64,000 bases of DNA from Diabrotica undecimpunctata (GCF_040954645.1 NC_092811.1:119857343-119921342), one strand, 5' to 3'. Shown: positions 32,816 to 44,792, numbered from the stretch's first letter. The notes: generated by a model from the letters alone, not told the origin. Numbers and translations: made by a program.

Positions 32816-35177
32816 GATACTAATAATAACTGGCAACTGAGAATTAAAATCGGATTTTACCTTTTTAGAAATTAGACCTAAGCTAATTAATTTTTGGAAA
32901 GGGGATATGTAGTTTGGTTCAAAAAAGGTGTTCCCTTGAGAAAAAAGTTTCGCTTTAACTAAAGACCAATAAAATTTTAAGAGAGATTATGCATAATTAA
33001 TACTTGAATAAAGTGGTTTAAAAGAAAACCTATATTACAACCCCACACATAATTTATTACTAAAAGGGTCTTTTAAGTTTAAGAGTCTTTTAAATACTTA
33101 TTCGTATTTGAAGCGATAAAAATTAATAATCTCTCTAGACAGAGTATTGAAAATACAGGCTCGTTCGTAATAGAGAAAAATATAGCATGCTACATTCTTA
33201 CAGTATGAATGGTAAACAGTATGGTTTACACTATACAAAGTATTTAATGAGTTATGGCGTATCAGTATCAAGTCTGTAGCACTTTCTCTGGAAGATTTAT
33301 CGCATAAATTGACAGATGGACAGACTGGGCTTTAAGAATTACCTGTAACGCTTTTACTAGTTACAGTAAGAGTAACTGGAGACGAGATCAAATAACTCTA
33401 GGTGTTTCAAGGATTGCGACAATCCATTATCGATTTTTAAATATTGTATTTTTGTAACGTCCTTACACGGTATGTTAATATCAAAGTTAAAAGAAAGAGT
33501 AAATACAACAGGCCCAACACCGAAAGGTACAAATGAGTCTACTGATTAAGTAAGTAAGTGAGTACTTAAATACAACAGTATACACTAAGCTTCCTTAAGT
33601 TTCCCTTGAGCAATAAATAGAAACTACCTGTAACTTAATACTAAATGCCACTATCACAGTTTAGCAAGTTATTAAAATCAGAAAAACAACAAAAAAGAAA
33701 CAATGGGTGATTGATGAAATCTTGGGCATAATGGATAGAAAGCAAAGAATAAAACTAGCCCATGCTCAGAGCTCCACTTAATAATCAAGTGAAGGAAAAC
33801 TACAGTATTGAGAGTACGAAACTGAAACACCAAAGCACGGCGCAGAAAGGAATGAAGACTGATCCTGGAATAGTGGATTGTAAAACCAACGTTAATTGCA
33901 AAAGGATAACTGTTGATATGAAAGTACTTAATGACGAATTAAAGAGAAGGTACGTGTACAAAATGTTTTTATTACTGCTTCGATTTTTTAAGTATTTTGA
34001 GTTGAGTTTTTTGGTCAATATATGTTACACAATATTAACAAAATGTGTAGATTTCGATCTATTATTTATTGAGTTAAACATTACGGTCGTATTTTCCAAA
34101 ATTGTGTATATGTAACTACCCATAAAATCTACGTTTTACAACCGGACACTGGTATTGCAAGATATGTATTTTAAATGGTAATAAAACTGTAGTTTTACTA
34201 GCGGGTCTGTCAGTTCATATGCATCAGCGAGATTAATGCGGTTATGTAATTGCTCACTGTGACATGGTCATATTTCACTTGAAAAAAATAATAGAAGTTT
34301 ACGATAACTATACAGATATTATCGGTAAACAATAAAGACGGAATATTTTGTTGAAGTTTATAACTAAATCATTTGTATCAAGTTTTGACACAGGATTGGA
34401 ATATCAAGAAATGAATATGCAACTAATAGATCTTTCAACGCAGAGTTTGGTGTTGGCAACTCATTGGCAATACCACCTTCGACTGTTGATAAATTTTTTA
34501 ACTCCAGTGGCGTCGTTTACCCAGTTTTCTAGAATTGAATTATTTTATTAGATATTAATTCCATCCTGATATCTCTGTAGGTACCTTTGTAAGTCATTCT
34601 GTGAATTTCTTACTTGCCTATGTTTTGCCATACTATTTCAGGAATATAGGTACGTGACATGCTACGAATAATGCTTTTCCTTAAATTAATTTCTTAAATC
34701 CACGCATATCATTGAACAATGATTCATGTTATCTAAAATCATGGATATAATGGATGGTACAACCACATGAAATCCCAGGTCATAGAGATGTCTCGCAAGA
34801 TAAAAAATAAATTATCTGAAAGGTATATAATGGACTGAAAAACAATATCTTCAACCTAAGCTATTAGTCGCTGTTTTTTACACGATTGCCAGTGGTTACA
34901 GTTGAACGTCTTATGAGCAAAAAACTGACAATTGCTTTAAAACCTCCAAAAACTCCAAACCTCCAGATAATCCTCCAAATACTCATCCAACTTATTAAGT
35001 TGGATGAGTTCAAAAAAAAAATATCCTCCGCAGTACTGTACATTCGTTTTTCTTTCAAAATAGGGCACTAACTTCTAAATATGTATAAAATAGGAGAAAT
35101 CTATAATTTTCCTGAAATGAGCCGTGCATTATTGTGAAAAACATGATAAGTATGATCTTTACTTTCGATATATAAAA
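32816..35177. other. Intergenic, mostly unassigned
   Basis: AT-rich. At 33700-33745 QWVIDEILGIMDRKQRIK resembles the LINE A linker (EWMTDEILDLMEARRSYK), so a small LINE remnant may be present. The open frame 33762-34115 has no recognisable domain. A 29-bp perfect hairpin lies at 34981-35009. Confidence 0.45.
34981..35009. repeat. Perfect short hairpin
   Basis: ACTCATCCAACTTA, one base, then its exact inverse; 14-bp arms. Confidence 0.75.
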
Positions 35178-35706
35178 CGATGCTGGAATTGCATTTTAAG
35201 AGATAAGAAAATAATATCAAGACGAAATAATTATCGGCACTAAATTCAGGCATATCGTGCGGTAAAAAGAAAAATGTATTACCTTGACGAGACTTGGGTT
35301 AACGCCGGGCATACAGTTTGTAAGATAAAATAGTAACAAATGCTAGGCCAGCCTTTATTAAATGTTTATCGATAGGCTTGCGAGTACCATCAGGTAATAA
35401 TTGTCGCCCATATTGGCAACTATACCGGTTTTCTGCAAAATGGTGCCCTTGTTTTTGTATCGAAGAAAGCAGGATACTATTTTGAAGACATAAATTCGAG
35501 AAGTGGAAATTCGGGAACATTCTTCAGCTTGTTGATAGTAATTGGTCATGCAGAGCTGGCTACGAGAAAAATGCATTCCATTTACAGAGGATATGGTCAA
35601 AGTAGAACTAATGACAATACTCAAGGGGCATTGTGGTAGATGTCGTCAATATGCTCTTGATTCAATGGCTAGATTTCATGGTAGGTATTACTGTTTTGAA
35701 ATTTCA
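35178..35706 (+). pseudogene. IS630-like DDE transposase fragment
   Basis: YYLDETWVNAGHTV (35278-35320) is the first catalytic Asp region. Then AHIGNYTGF, NGALVFVSKKAGYYFEDIN (to 35500), and after a frameshift WLREKCIPFTEDMVKVELM (35550-35610) and ALDSMARFHGRYYC, the region before the third catalytic residue. Several stops and frameshifts. No inverted repeats were found. It belongs to the LDETW-type family common in insects, distinct from the DD41D transposons elsewhere in the window. Confidence 0.7.
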
Positions 35707-35800
35707 TCCTTACCATTGCGAATTGACATAATTACTGTAATTGTTATCTTTATAAAACCCCTAATGTGGATTTTGTAAATTCAGCATTTAATTTACCTGG

Positions 35801-35860
35801 TACCGTTAGACCTGAAGATGCTTAACAAAGTGTAGTAAGCGAAACCGGTCGTTGGTGGTA
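35801..35860 (+). ncRNA. Best hammerhead-ribozyme-like candidate
   Basis: CUGAAGA (35812-35818), one extra U, stem II GCUUA/UAAGC with an 11-nt loop, GAAA (35841-35844), CCGG, then UC giving a GUC triplet at 35848-35850. UACC (35801-35804) can pair with GGUA (35857-35860), closing a stem I with an internal loop. CCGG is self-complementary, so stem III could form only between two molecules, as reported for short Penelope-associated hammerheads. The extra base between core and stem II departs from the classical core. Confidence 0.45.
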
Positions 35861-36429
35861 GAATAAATTGATTGTGAGTAAGTCTTATTCTAATTTCTTT
35901 TTTACCTATTCGAAATGGACTCACACAGGCAACAAATTCATGATTTTTATAAGTAAAAAGTATAATATGAAGGGTATAGATGCAAAAGTCACATTCTCCA
36001 CTTTTTAAAATTTTGGAGGAAATGAAAAAAAAACGTCTACAAACAATATTATGAAGTAAACTATAACGAATTATTTGTTTACGTTTAGACAGTAACTTAA
36101 TAATGGATTTTATAAAGATATGGTGGGGAATACATCGCTAAATACAAAAAAATACTTGATTTGGATAATGTTACTTTTGGTACTAAAATTTGGAGAATGT
36201 GAGGTCTGTACTGTAACGTGGTAGAAACAGTTAGTTTTGAAACCCAGGTCATTGGGAATGTTCAGGTAAAAAAGTTCCATAACATTTTACGAATATAATT
36301 AAGGTAATTTAGGTGTAAAAAAATTCAGTTTTTTTTGAAAAACTTGTTTTATTTTGCTCAAATTTTACTTTAAAATATAACACTTGCCAACAAAAAATTT
36401 AATTTGGAAAAGAGGTATCTCATTAACAG
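35861..36429. other. Intergenic, no gene seen
   Basis: AT-rich; nothing recognised. Confidence 0.4.
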
Positions 36430-37030
36430 CAAAGCACACTTCATCTTCTTCAATTGCAACTTCTTTTTCTGAATCGACTTATATATGCTTGTAGAAATTA
36501 ATTCTTTAAAATTTCTCTACTCATGTCCATAATGTTGTAAATAAAGAGAAGTCTTTCTTTTGGGGTTTCGCTATACAATTACCTTTAGCAATAGTCTGGA
36601 AGCTAAGCAAAGTTTGTCCTCGTTGAGTGATCCTCGCGCAGAGTCCGCAACTACACTTCTCCACTTGTTGTTTGACCTTGAACCAAAACACGGGTAACGT
36701 TTTGTACCTTCTTTAGGATAAAGTAAAGTTGCTTATATGACTGTATGCCAAAATGCAAAGAACCAGGAGATTTTATGACTTCCTTTGTTACCGATTTCCA
36801 ATTTGCAACTTAAGTCATCTCCAAGCTTTTTAACAGTAGCAAATCTGTCTATTATTTGAATATATTCCTCAGGGCTAACGATTATCTCACGCTTTCTGAT
36901 TTCCTTTTTAATATTTCCAAAAACACGATCAGAAGAGAGAAAGCTGTGACCTGTCATTGAAAAAAACGACAAATTAGCAACCATTTGACCAGTATTCCAA
37001 GTAAAATTGTGTTTTTATTGTGACCCTACA

Positions 37031-37038
37031 CTCATCAC
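37031..37038. repeat. 8-bp TSD of the hAT, left copy
   Basis: CTCATCAC, identical to 39933-39940. Confidence 0.9.
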
Positions 37039-37040
37039 TA

Positions 37041-37150
37041 GACTTCGGCAAATATGCATATTGCATATTTTGCATATTGTGCATATTTTACGCAAATATT
37101 TCATATTTTGGCATATTTGTATAAAAGTTTGCATAAAGTGCATAAAAGTT
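37041..37150 (+). repeat. Left subterminal TGCATATT array of the hAT
   Basis: At least six TGCATATT/GCATATTTT-like motifs in about 110 bp. The matching right array is 39835-39932. Subterminal motif clusters are typical binding sites of hAT transposases. Confidence 0.7.
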
Positions 37151-37612
37151 CAGATTTTTATACTGTATTTGAAAATTTTTAAACATACCAATTTATTTCA
37201 ATTCTTGTATAAAATTTTGTAGTCATTTTAATCAAGAAATGATCTAAGTACGTAATCTCTACAGGTACAAAACATTTACAATTTCAAAGAAGATCAATTT
37301 AAGTAGCCCTCAACATTCTTAGAAAGTCTCGGTCACTGAGGCATTCATTTATTGGATAATCGCTAAGGGTTCGCTCATTTGCATTTTATGATCTAATCCC
37401 CAAATCTATCTACAATTTATTGTATCTTAACAGCAGGTAAACGGCTAATAGTTTTGTTCCTAATTTAGGGATTTTCCAAAATCTCCCAGTTTATTGAATT
37501 AGGTACCTAAACATTTCTAATTTGATGCTCAGATCTGTAAATCATTTTTGTTTTGATATTCAAAGCGTAAACACTCGTTGTGCGTAACAAAAAGGAAGAT
37601 TGTGATTTTATA

Positions 37613-39697
37613 ATGCCTAAAACAACCAGTGCTTCAACTTGGATTAAACCTTATAAAGAGCTGTCTATGGATATGGGAAAAATCTACTGTTCAGTCTGTG
37701 GCAAAATTGTAAGTATCTAATATTTTCTATTAAATATCTAATATTTCATACATACAGGGTGTTTCCAAATGACACTTACAACGTTTGACTGTAGATACTT
37801 CTCGAAAAATTGAACAAAACGATATAGTTAATGAGGGGTCAAACTTATTTACTTTTCGAGATACAGGGTGTTAAAATTAAAAAAAATTAAATTCTTTTAG
37901 TTAATAACAACAATAACTTTAAAACCAATAAACGTATTTACTTGAAATTTAGTACTCGTAGGTTGTTTTTAAATGAAAAATAGCTTCCTTTAGTGAGAAA
38001 AAATTGTCCATGGTACAATACAATGGTGTGTATTTAGAAAAATTTTTCACCTTTACTTTTTTTTATGAAGTCAGCTATTCTAAAACACAATTATTTTTAT
38101 TGTAATTGAATTAACAAAAAAAAACTTTTGTTGAATTTTAAAATAAGTTATATGATGTACTAATGGTTAGTAACAAAAACTAATTTGTGGATTAATACTG
38201 CATTTAAAACACTTAGCGAGTGTTTTTTTTTCCAAACCAGTTATTTGATTAACCAAAAACACCTTGTATATTTTTATATTTTAAAGGTTGGGTTAAAATA
38301 AAGGTTTTTATTTTTATTTATAGATAGCATGTGAGAAGAAATTTCAGATAGACCAACATGTGAGAACTGCTTCACACATTGCAAAAAAAGGAAAAATAGG
38401 AGGAAAACATCAAACTTCAATGGCTAAATGTTTCCAATCTACTTCAAAAAAATTAGATGAGCAAGAAACTTTTAATGAAGACTTGTGTCGCGCATTAGTG
38501 TCTGCAAACATACCGCTTTCAAAATTAGCAAATGTAAATTTTAGTTCGTTTCTAAAAAAATATTGCAAACTTAATGTTCCAAGTGATCGGTCTCTAAGAA
38601 GAAATAATGTGAACGGGCTATACTCGTCGGTGTTAATTAATATTAAGGAAGAAATTGCAGATAATTTTTTTTACATATCTGTAGACGAAACCACTGATTC
38701 CTCAGGAAAGTATATTGCTCATTTATTGATTGGTGTTCTTAAAGAAGATACCTTACCAAAATCTCATCTTATTTCATGCCAGCAACTTGAGAAAACAAAT
38801 GCTTTAACAATTTCGCGTTTTATACAAGAAACATTAGCAACTTTTTTTCTTCCGACAACTATTCCTTCTAATAAATTACTGCTTATTTTATCGGATGCTG
38901 CTCCTTATATGGTGAAAGCAGGACAAAATTTAAAAATATTTTTCCCAGATTTAATACATGTTACTTGTGTAGCGCATGGATTAAACAGAGTTGCAGAGGA
39001 AATACGAAAAAAGTTTCCTCTTGTAAATACCATTATATCCAGTGTCAAAAAAGTATTTCTTAAATCTCCTATAAGAATTCAACTTTATAAAGAAATGCTA
39101 CCTAACATTCCTCTTCCACCACCTATTTTAACGCGATGGGGAACACGGTTAGAAGCAGCTAATTTTTATGCAGATCATTTTGTTAAAATAAAGAACATAA
39201 TTGATACGTTAACAGATGAAAGTTCCCAATCTCTTTTGGATTCTAAACAAACTTTTCAGAGTAACTTGCTTCAACAAGAACTTTCATTTATAAAATCAAA
39301 TTTTAGTTTTGTTCAAAAAACAATTACTCAGTTAGAATCACCAAAACTGTCATTGTTCGAAAGTACAGCATTAATAAAAGAATTTGCGTCATGTTGTCGG
39401 AACGTTAGAGGTAATATTGGAAAAGATATTTTAAAAAAATTTGAAGCTACTATGGAAAAAAATAAAGGTTACCATATTCTTTCTGAAGTAGTCAGTGTTC
39501 TAGCTGGAAATATTTCGGAAACAATTAATTTAGAACCAAATGTTTTGGTTAGTTTGAAAAATGCTCCCGTTACATCAGTTGATGTTGAACGAAGTTTTTC
39601 CATATATAAATATATGTACTCAGACAGAAGCCACAAGTTTTTGTTAGAAAATTTTGAACACCACTTGGTCATTTATTGTTACCATAATTCTAAATAA
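37613..39697 (+). CDS. hAT transposase, two exons, 489 aa predicted
   Basis: Exon 1 37613-37708 (MPKTTSASTWIKPYKEL to CSVCGKI), intron 37709-38323 (GTAAGT to TTTATAG), exon 2 38324-39697. Joining restores a CxxC ... HVRTASH zinc finger of the kind found in CGGBP1-like/BED hAT proteins, so the true start is 37613 rather than the first Met of exon 2. Catalytic region: YISVDETTDSSGKYIAHLL, LLILSDAAPYMVKAGQ, VTCVAHGLNRVAEEIR, LTRWGTRLEAANFYADHF; C-terminal dimerisation region: APVTSVDVERSFSIYKYM. No stop or frameshift in exon 2. This is the best candidate in the window for a protein that could still be made. The intron boundaries are predicted. Confidence 0.88.
37755..38266 (+). mobile_element. 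Possible MITE in the hAT intron
   Basis: CAGGGTGTTTCC at the left and AAACACCTTG at the right, each next to TA (37753-37754, 38267-38268). About 510 bp without coding. A second CAGGGTGTT box at 37865. Its insertion explains the unusually long intron (615 nt). Confidence 0.5.
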
Positions 39698-39834
39698 GTT
39701 TATTCATACTTAAAAATGATGTAGTTACTTAAAATAAATGTAAATCTTAATGAATAGTAGGAAATATTTAGTTATGTACACTTTTTTTTTTTAAATAAAA
39801 TTGTTACTATTTTACGATTTTTTTATTTATTTGT

Positions 39835-39932
39835 ATGCATATTTTGTAAAATATTTGCATATTTTCGGGTAAACACGTGCATATTTATGCGCATATTTTC
39901 TACATTTTTATTTGCATATTTGCCGAAGTCTA
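39835..39932 (-). repeat. Right subterminal TGCATATT array and end of the hAT
   Basis: Inverse of the left end; several GCATATTTT motifs. Confidence 0.7.
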
Positions 39933-39940
39933 CTCATCAC
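39933..39940. repeat. 8-bp TSD of the hAT, right copy
   Basis: CTCATCAC. Confidence 0.9.
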
Positions 39941-40511
39941 TAATAAGACGAACAGCCGTGTATGGGTTCATTTCAATAGCACATAATAAATCAAGTAAAC
40001 AGGATGCTATTACATCTGAACTTTTTTCAAACAAACTCGTTCTCAGTCCATACATAGGAAATTATGTTTTCCTTAGTAAGTTTGGATTTCGAAGACCCTT
40101 TTACACTACAAAAAATATTAAGTATAACTATCGACTATAATAAGTGGATTGATCTGGAAGATTCGGTAGCGCCTGATTTTTTTGACAATCAAAGCTCAAA
40201 ATCAACAAGCCATCTTTGACCTCCTTAAGAAGGTCTTAAAATGCTGTATATTTTAACTTATGCACTCATTTAGTTGTTATGAGAGTAGCTTTTCGCTGTA
40301 CATCCTTGCATACTTTTATTTGCTCGGTAAGTGTCAAGCAAGTTGAACAAACGTCCACCCGTGGGCTATCAAATCCTAAGTTATATTCTGTGTTAAAAGT
40401 ATATTAAAAGTATTGCTCTTTTACTTAAACAGTTTTGTCTTGAACAGCTGTTATGTACATTCGCCAAAGTTTCCGTACATTAAGTTCAGCTGAGAGATAC
40501 TTTCGACCCAT

Positions 40512-42131
40512 CTTATTTATACAATAATGTGTTACGCTACAGTGCAAGCTATTCACAAAACGCAGAATACTAGTTTTTTTGGCTGTAAACTTTGACTGGT
40601 GTGGTGAATCTATACAAGATTCAAATTAACAAAAAAAAATATTTAAAAATTACATAAAACCACTGTTAGTTAATATCCTTGTCATAGATTTTCAAAAAAT
40701 TGAAAAATTTAACATGTTGTATAATGGGCTCTCCTCGTCGCTCAAATGGACTCTTCCAAATGTTTACAGCGCATCTTTCCTATGAAGCTTATTTGGTGAC
40801 GCTACTGCCGTGACGCTCGTCTCATCATTTTACTATAGACAAAAAGTAATACAATCCCCCGTATAAACTACAAAAACAAATGATAAATAATAAAGTATTG
40901 AGTGTTACGGGCATTTAAAAAACATTATTATGGATGAAATCCCTACTTGCTACCCGTGCTCTACACTGATGTAAAACCATAATATATACTCACATATTTT
41001 ATGAAAACAATTGTTAAATTACAAGATTCTTGGTAACAGCTAAATATTTTGTAGCTACTTGTAAATTCTATATAATACAAGTTACTTCCTAACTCTCAAT
41101 TCAAAGTTCTACTTTCTTGAAACCACTACAAAGCAAATGGAGGAAGCACGTCTAGTTATAATAACAAGGGTGTCTTTTATATCACTCAGGGATTATTAGA
41201 TAATTTAACATTTGTATAGGGAGGCCACATTTTAAGCACTTTATTCTAGGAAACATGAGATATACCTTATAGGACAACTTAAAAATAATTGTGTGATAAA
41301 ATGAAACCAAATAATCAATAAGTATTTATTTGAAAGTTTTTTTAAAAAGGTAATGTATGGGATGTTATGTATAAAAGTGATTGAGTGGACTGTTACGTGA
41401 TGAAATTTCTAAAGCACTTTATTTTATGTTGCAATATTACAAAAATACTCTGTCACAAAACGTATTTAACCCTGCGGTGTTAGTGCCGGGTCTGTGAAAC
41501 CCGAACCTACCTTTAATTACACAGATTTTCGTTGGCAACAGAGCTGTGAACAAAACCATCCAGCGATGTTTCTATCTTCTCCAATAGTACAATAACTAGA
41601 GTTGCTTTTATCAGGTCCTCGTAGACACATATATACCTTTTATAAAGGATTTTTAATAAAAAAATTTTTAAAATATGCAGGTCTACGGCATTTATTTGCC
41701 TTGTGTTTGATCTATTGAAGCTAGATATATTATGTAACAAACAAAATTTACATATTTTCTCTTACAAATACATGGTTTTGCCACTCTGTATTGCCGTTGA
41801 CGCGCACTACATCGTGGATAAGTAATTCAGCGTTCTTGATAGAAGATTAGGGTTTGAATTATAACATCTACACAGGCAGGTATATCTCCCGCGGAGTTAA
41901 TATTAAAATCTAATATCTACGAAATAGCAAATAAGGTCGAGTTCCAATTTATATCTCCCGGAAAATCGAATATTGTACTTAGAAGTCGTAATGGGCTTCC
42001 GCAGCACTGTACCATTCAGAGAATCATTTCTCTATCTAGATAATAATGTGTAGAACACGCTAATAATGAACATAACATCAAAAATAGGAGTAATAAGAAA
42101 TGTAAAGCTAACTAGAGTGTCGAGTTTATAT
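40512..42131. other. Intergenic, no gene seen
   Basis: A TTAACCCTGCGGTG phrase at 41466 recalls a piggyBac end but has no partner. Ends with the ATAT target of the solo LTR (42128-42131). Confidence 0.45.
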
Positions 42132-43619
42132 TGTAACGAATTATATTTTGCCTACCTCAGGGTAAGAATATAGGGTATAAAATTAGGGACAGAAACTATG
42201 GGGGCGAAGATAGGGCAAGCAAAACAATCGTAACATATGCGAACGGCACTCAGGGTTTGTTAGGAGAGCTGGGGTCGTGGATAAGTGAACGACATGGGGT
42301 CGGATTGGAGCACCTACAAAAAAGAGACAAAGGGTCATGAATCTCTTGGGAAAAAAATAAAACAACAAAAAACAGGAAACACCTCTAGTAATTTATAAAG
42401 AGCGCCACTTCGAGGTGCCTAATTATAACCATTACAACAGCTAGTTCTAACAAGGGAAATAATTATCAAACAAAGAAACATATCTTTTTCAAACGGAAAC
42501 TCAAAAAAAGGTTAGTTAAAAAAAGAAACAAATGTTAAGAAACAAAATTTAACATTTATTGTGTCTTACCACAAACAGTTATCAAAAATACAAATGGCAC
42601 AAAAATATACTATATAATAATCAAATTAAAATTGTTAAATATTACAATTTTTAAATTGTTATGAAAGCAATTATTACTTTAGCAAAAAAATGTCTGTCTA
42701 TAATTTAATCGCTTAAAAAGTTACCTGATTTTCACTGTTTCGCACTTAACTTTGAAAAAAAACTTGTTAAACATCTATGGGACATCTATCTGGATATATT
42801 CTCCAACAGGGACAAAGCAACCATTTCCATACTCAGGGACGAACAATCAAGAGATGTAAATTAGGTTCGGTGGAGGAAGCACTGTTCCGCGCTGCAATAA
42901 GCAAAGTGAAGATAGCCGTGATGATCGCCAACGTCCGGAACGGATAGGCACTTTAAGAAGAAGAGAAGGAGGAAGCAAGCTGACGACGGGGACATCCTAT
43001 ATAATAATTTCATCAGTTTCCGGTATCTACACAAATCTTTTGGTGGTTACTCTTTTCTAAACTGCAATTATTTGCAAAGAGTAAATTAATCACCTTAACC
43101 GGTCTTAAGACATTACCACCAAGAACATTGAATCGACCCTTGATTCAAAGTCCGCAAAACGTCTTCTCCGTTTAAAATCTCCTCTTTCACTCTTCTTGCG
43201 TTAGATTTTACAAATTCACCCAAAATAAATTTCGCTTCACGTCTCCAGCCAGTTTGTGGTCTATGAACCTAAACAAACAAAACACCCTCCTTGACCTCGT
43301 TCTTAGCAACGAACCGACAAAAAAACATCTTGGTTATTTACTTTTAAATTGGGTAACTGGAAATTTTTTACCTCACAATACATACAAAGAATAGGGGAAT
43401 TTTAATGTAAATAAAGACAAAAAAAATATTCTCAGCTTAATTACGTTTTAGAAAAATTTAATAACTGACTTGCAATATTTTTTCTAAGAACTTCTTTTTC
43501 AACCGGAATATTAGGGGACTCGAATGTAAACAAATCGTTTTCAACGACAAAAACAACTGAATACAAAACTTAAAACAGAATTTATATTATTATATAGATA
43601 ATAAATATAAAACGCTACA
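42132..43619 (+). mobile_element. Solo LTR 1
   Basis: 1.49 kb, begins TGTAACG and ends CGCTACA, flanked by 4-bp ATAT (42128-42131, 43620-43623). Aligns along its length with 49851-51581. A TATAAAA sequence at about 42176 is a possible promoter. Contains a tiny LINE insertion (42882-42967). No coding region between LTRs, hence a solo LTR left by recombination. The TSD is AT-rich and weaker evidence than GGGT at the sister copy. Confidence 0.75.
42882..42967 (+). mobile_element. 86-bp RTE-like LINE 3' end inside solo LTR 1
   Basis: LFRAAISKVKIAVMIANVRN then GGCACTTTAAGAAGAAGAGAA, the C-terminus and tail of the LINE A/B type. Flanked by GGAGGAAGCA at 42872-42881 and 42968-42977. Solo LTR 2 has a single GGAGGAATCA at the same place, i.e. 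an empty site. Confidence 0.85.
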
Positions 43620-43623
43620 ATAT

Positions 43624-44224
43624 GTACATTGATAAATTAGATATTATTTATCTTTCTCTTTTACCATCCGGTTCTTTTAAAACTTTACAGTGTGCAAATC
43701 AGTATGGACTACCACCCTTAATAATTCGATAGTTTTAATCTAAGCTTTAGAGACAAAAATTAATGATTTTGATCATTAATTAGTGAATTTTAAAACCAGT
43801 ACAGCAAGAATTTTGTATGTAGTAAGAACCTCCGTGTAGTAGTCTGTGCAACTCCAAATTGTTGGTTATAATTTTTTTATGGCAAATGTCACGATTGAAA
43901 GCCCAATTTACCATTTTTAACGTTTGAAATAACTTTTGTACAAATTTTTTTATGCAAAAAGCATTATATTGTAGCTCTTTTAATTATAAATCGAATGAGA
44001 CTTTCTAAGATCTGATCGGTCAATTCCATTTCGAGATACATTTAACTGTTTATAAAAATTCTTAAATTTTTATAAATTTTACAAGGCCATAATTTTTGTC
44101 TAAAAAAGATAAAGATCTAATTTTAAACAGATTCTCTTTCTGGTCAATTTATATAGGAATAAAAATAATTGCTCTAACAGTTATTCAACCTCTTATTTAT
44201 TGCTTTTGAAATAAAGCAAACGAA
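43624..44224. other. Intergenic, no gene seen
   Basis: AT-rich, repeat-like; nothing recognised. Confidence 0.45.
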
Positions 44225-44781
44225 TGGGAAAGATAGCTGGCGTAACTGTTTAGAGGAAAGGAAAATAATAATCAACACAATAACGTACCTGAATTAAGAA
44301 ACGAAATAGAAATCAGTTTTTAGAAAGTAGAAATAGCATTAGATAGAAATTTACTTAATAATAGAAAGTCACCAGGACTAAACGGAATAACCAACGAGCT
44401 TGTAAAACACGGGGGAGAAAGTATAACCATAGAGATGACAAAACTTATACAAAAACTTATATTGCACTTCAAGATATCAGACGGATGGAGAAACAGCATA
44501 ATGATACCAATGTTCAAAAAAGGAGATAAAAAAGACCCCAACAATTATAGAGGTATAAATCTACTGAACACCGCACTTAAGCTTACCAGAAAAGAGCTAA
44601 CTAATACAATCAATAAACTAACTTTATCAGATAAACAACAAGGATTCAGATCCGGATGATCCTGCGTCGACGCCGTATTTGTACTGAGACAAATCATAGA
44701 AAAGGCCATCGAGTACAATAAACCACAATATCTATGTTTTATAGATCTAACAAAGGCTTTCAATCGCATCACCCATTGTAT

Positions 44782-44792
44782 AAAAGAAACAT
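44782..44792. repeat. TSD of LINE C, left copy
   Basis: AAAAGAAACAT, identical to 46456-46466. Confidence 0.88.

Larger units (their letters stand above)
37039..39932 (+). mobile_element. hAT transposon, apparently complete
   Basis: 2,894 bp. Ends TAGACTTCGGCAAATATGCA and its inverse (TGCATATTTGCCGAAGTCTA), flanked by the exact 8-bp duplication CTCATCAC. Both subterminal regions are dense in TGCATATTT motifs, likely transposase-binding sites. Contains a two-exon transposase without stops. Confidence 0.92.
36430..40511 (-). pseudogene. Repetitive insect ORF, DDE-like(?), split by the hAT
   Basis: Minus strand from about 40511: MGRKYLSAELNVRKLWRMY, a stop, YNLGFDSPRVDVCSTCLTL, LLKEVKDGLLILSFDCQKN, LPNLPDQSTYYSRQLYL, IISYVWTENEF, SSDVIASCLLDLLCAIEMN, VRLISDE. 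The hAT then intervenes. It continues at 37030 with CRV or VGSQ-K and MVANLSFFSMTGHSFL, SSDRVFGNIKKEIRKREIIV, SPEEYIQIIDR (to 36733) and a degraded tail to about 36430. I recognise this as a multi-copy insect family (GQNKN and GHSFLP-DRVFG motifs) but cannot name it securely; it may be a DDE-type transposase related to the DUF7869 group. Several stops and frameshifts. Confidence 0.6.

Noticed and set aside
30872..32835. ATAACTGG repeated near both ends of LINE D as a TSD
   Set aside because: It does not abut the GAAGAAG tail and cuts into coding-like sequence on the left, so it is probably chance.
33762..34115. 117-codon open frame (+)
   Set aside because: C-terminal half is low-complexity hydrophobic and nothing matches; only the DNA just upstream hints at a LINE remnant.
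41463..41510. piggyBac-like end TTAACCCTGCGGTG
   Set aside because: No transposase and no partner end; the phrase alone is too short.
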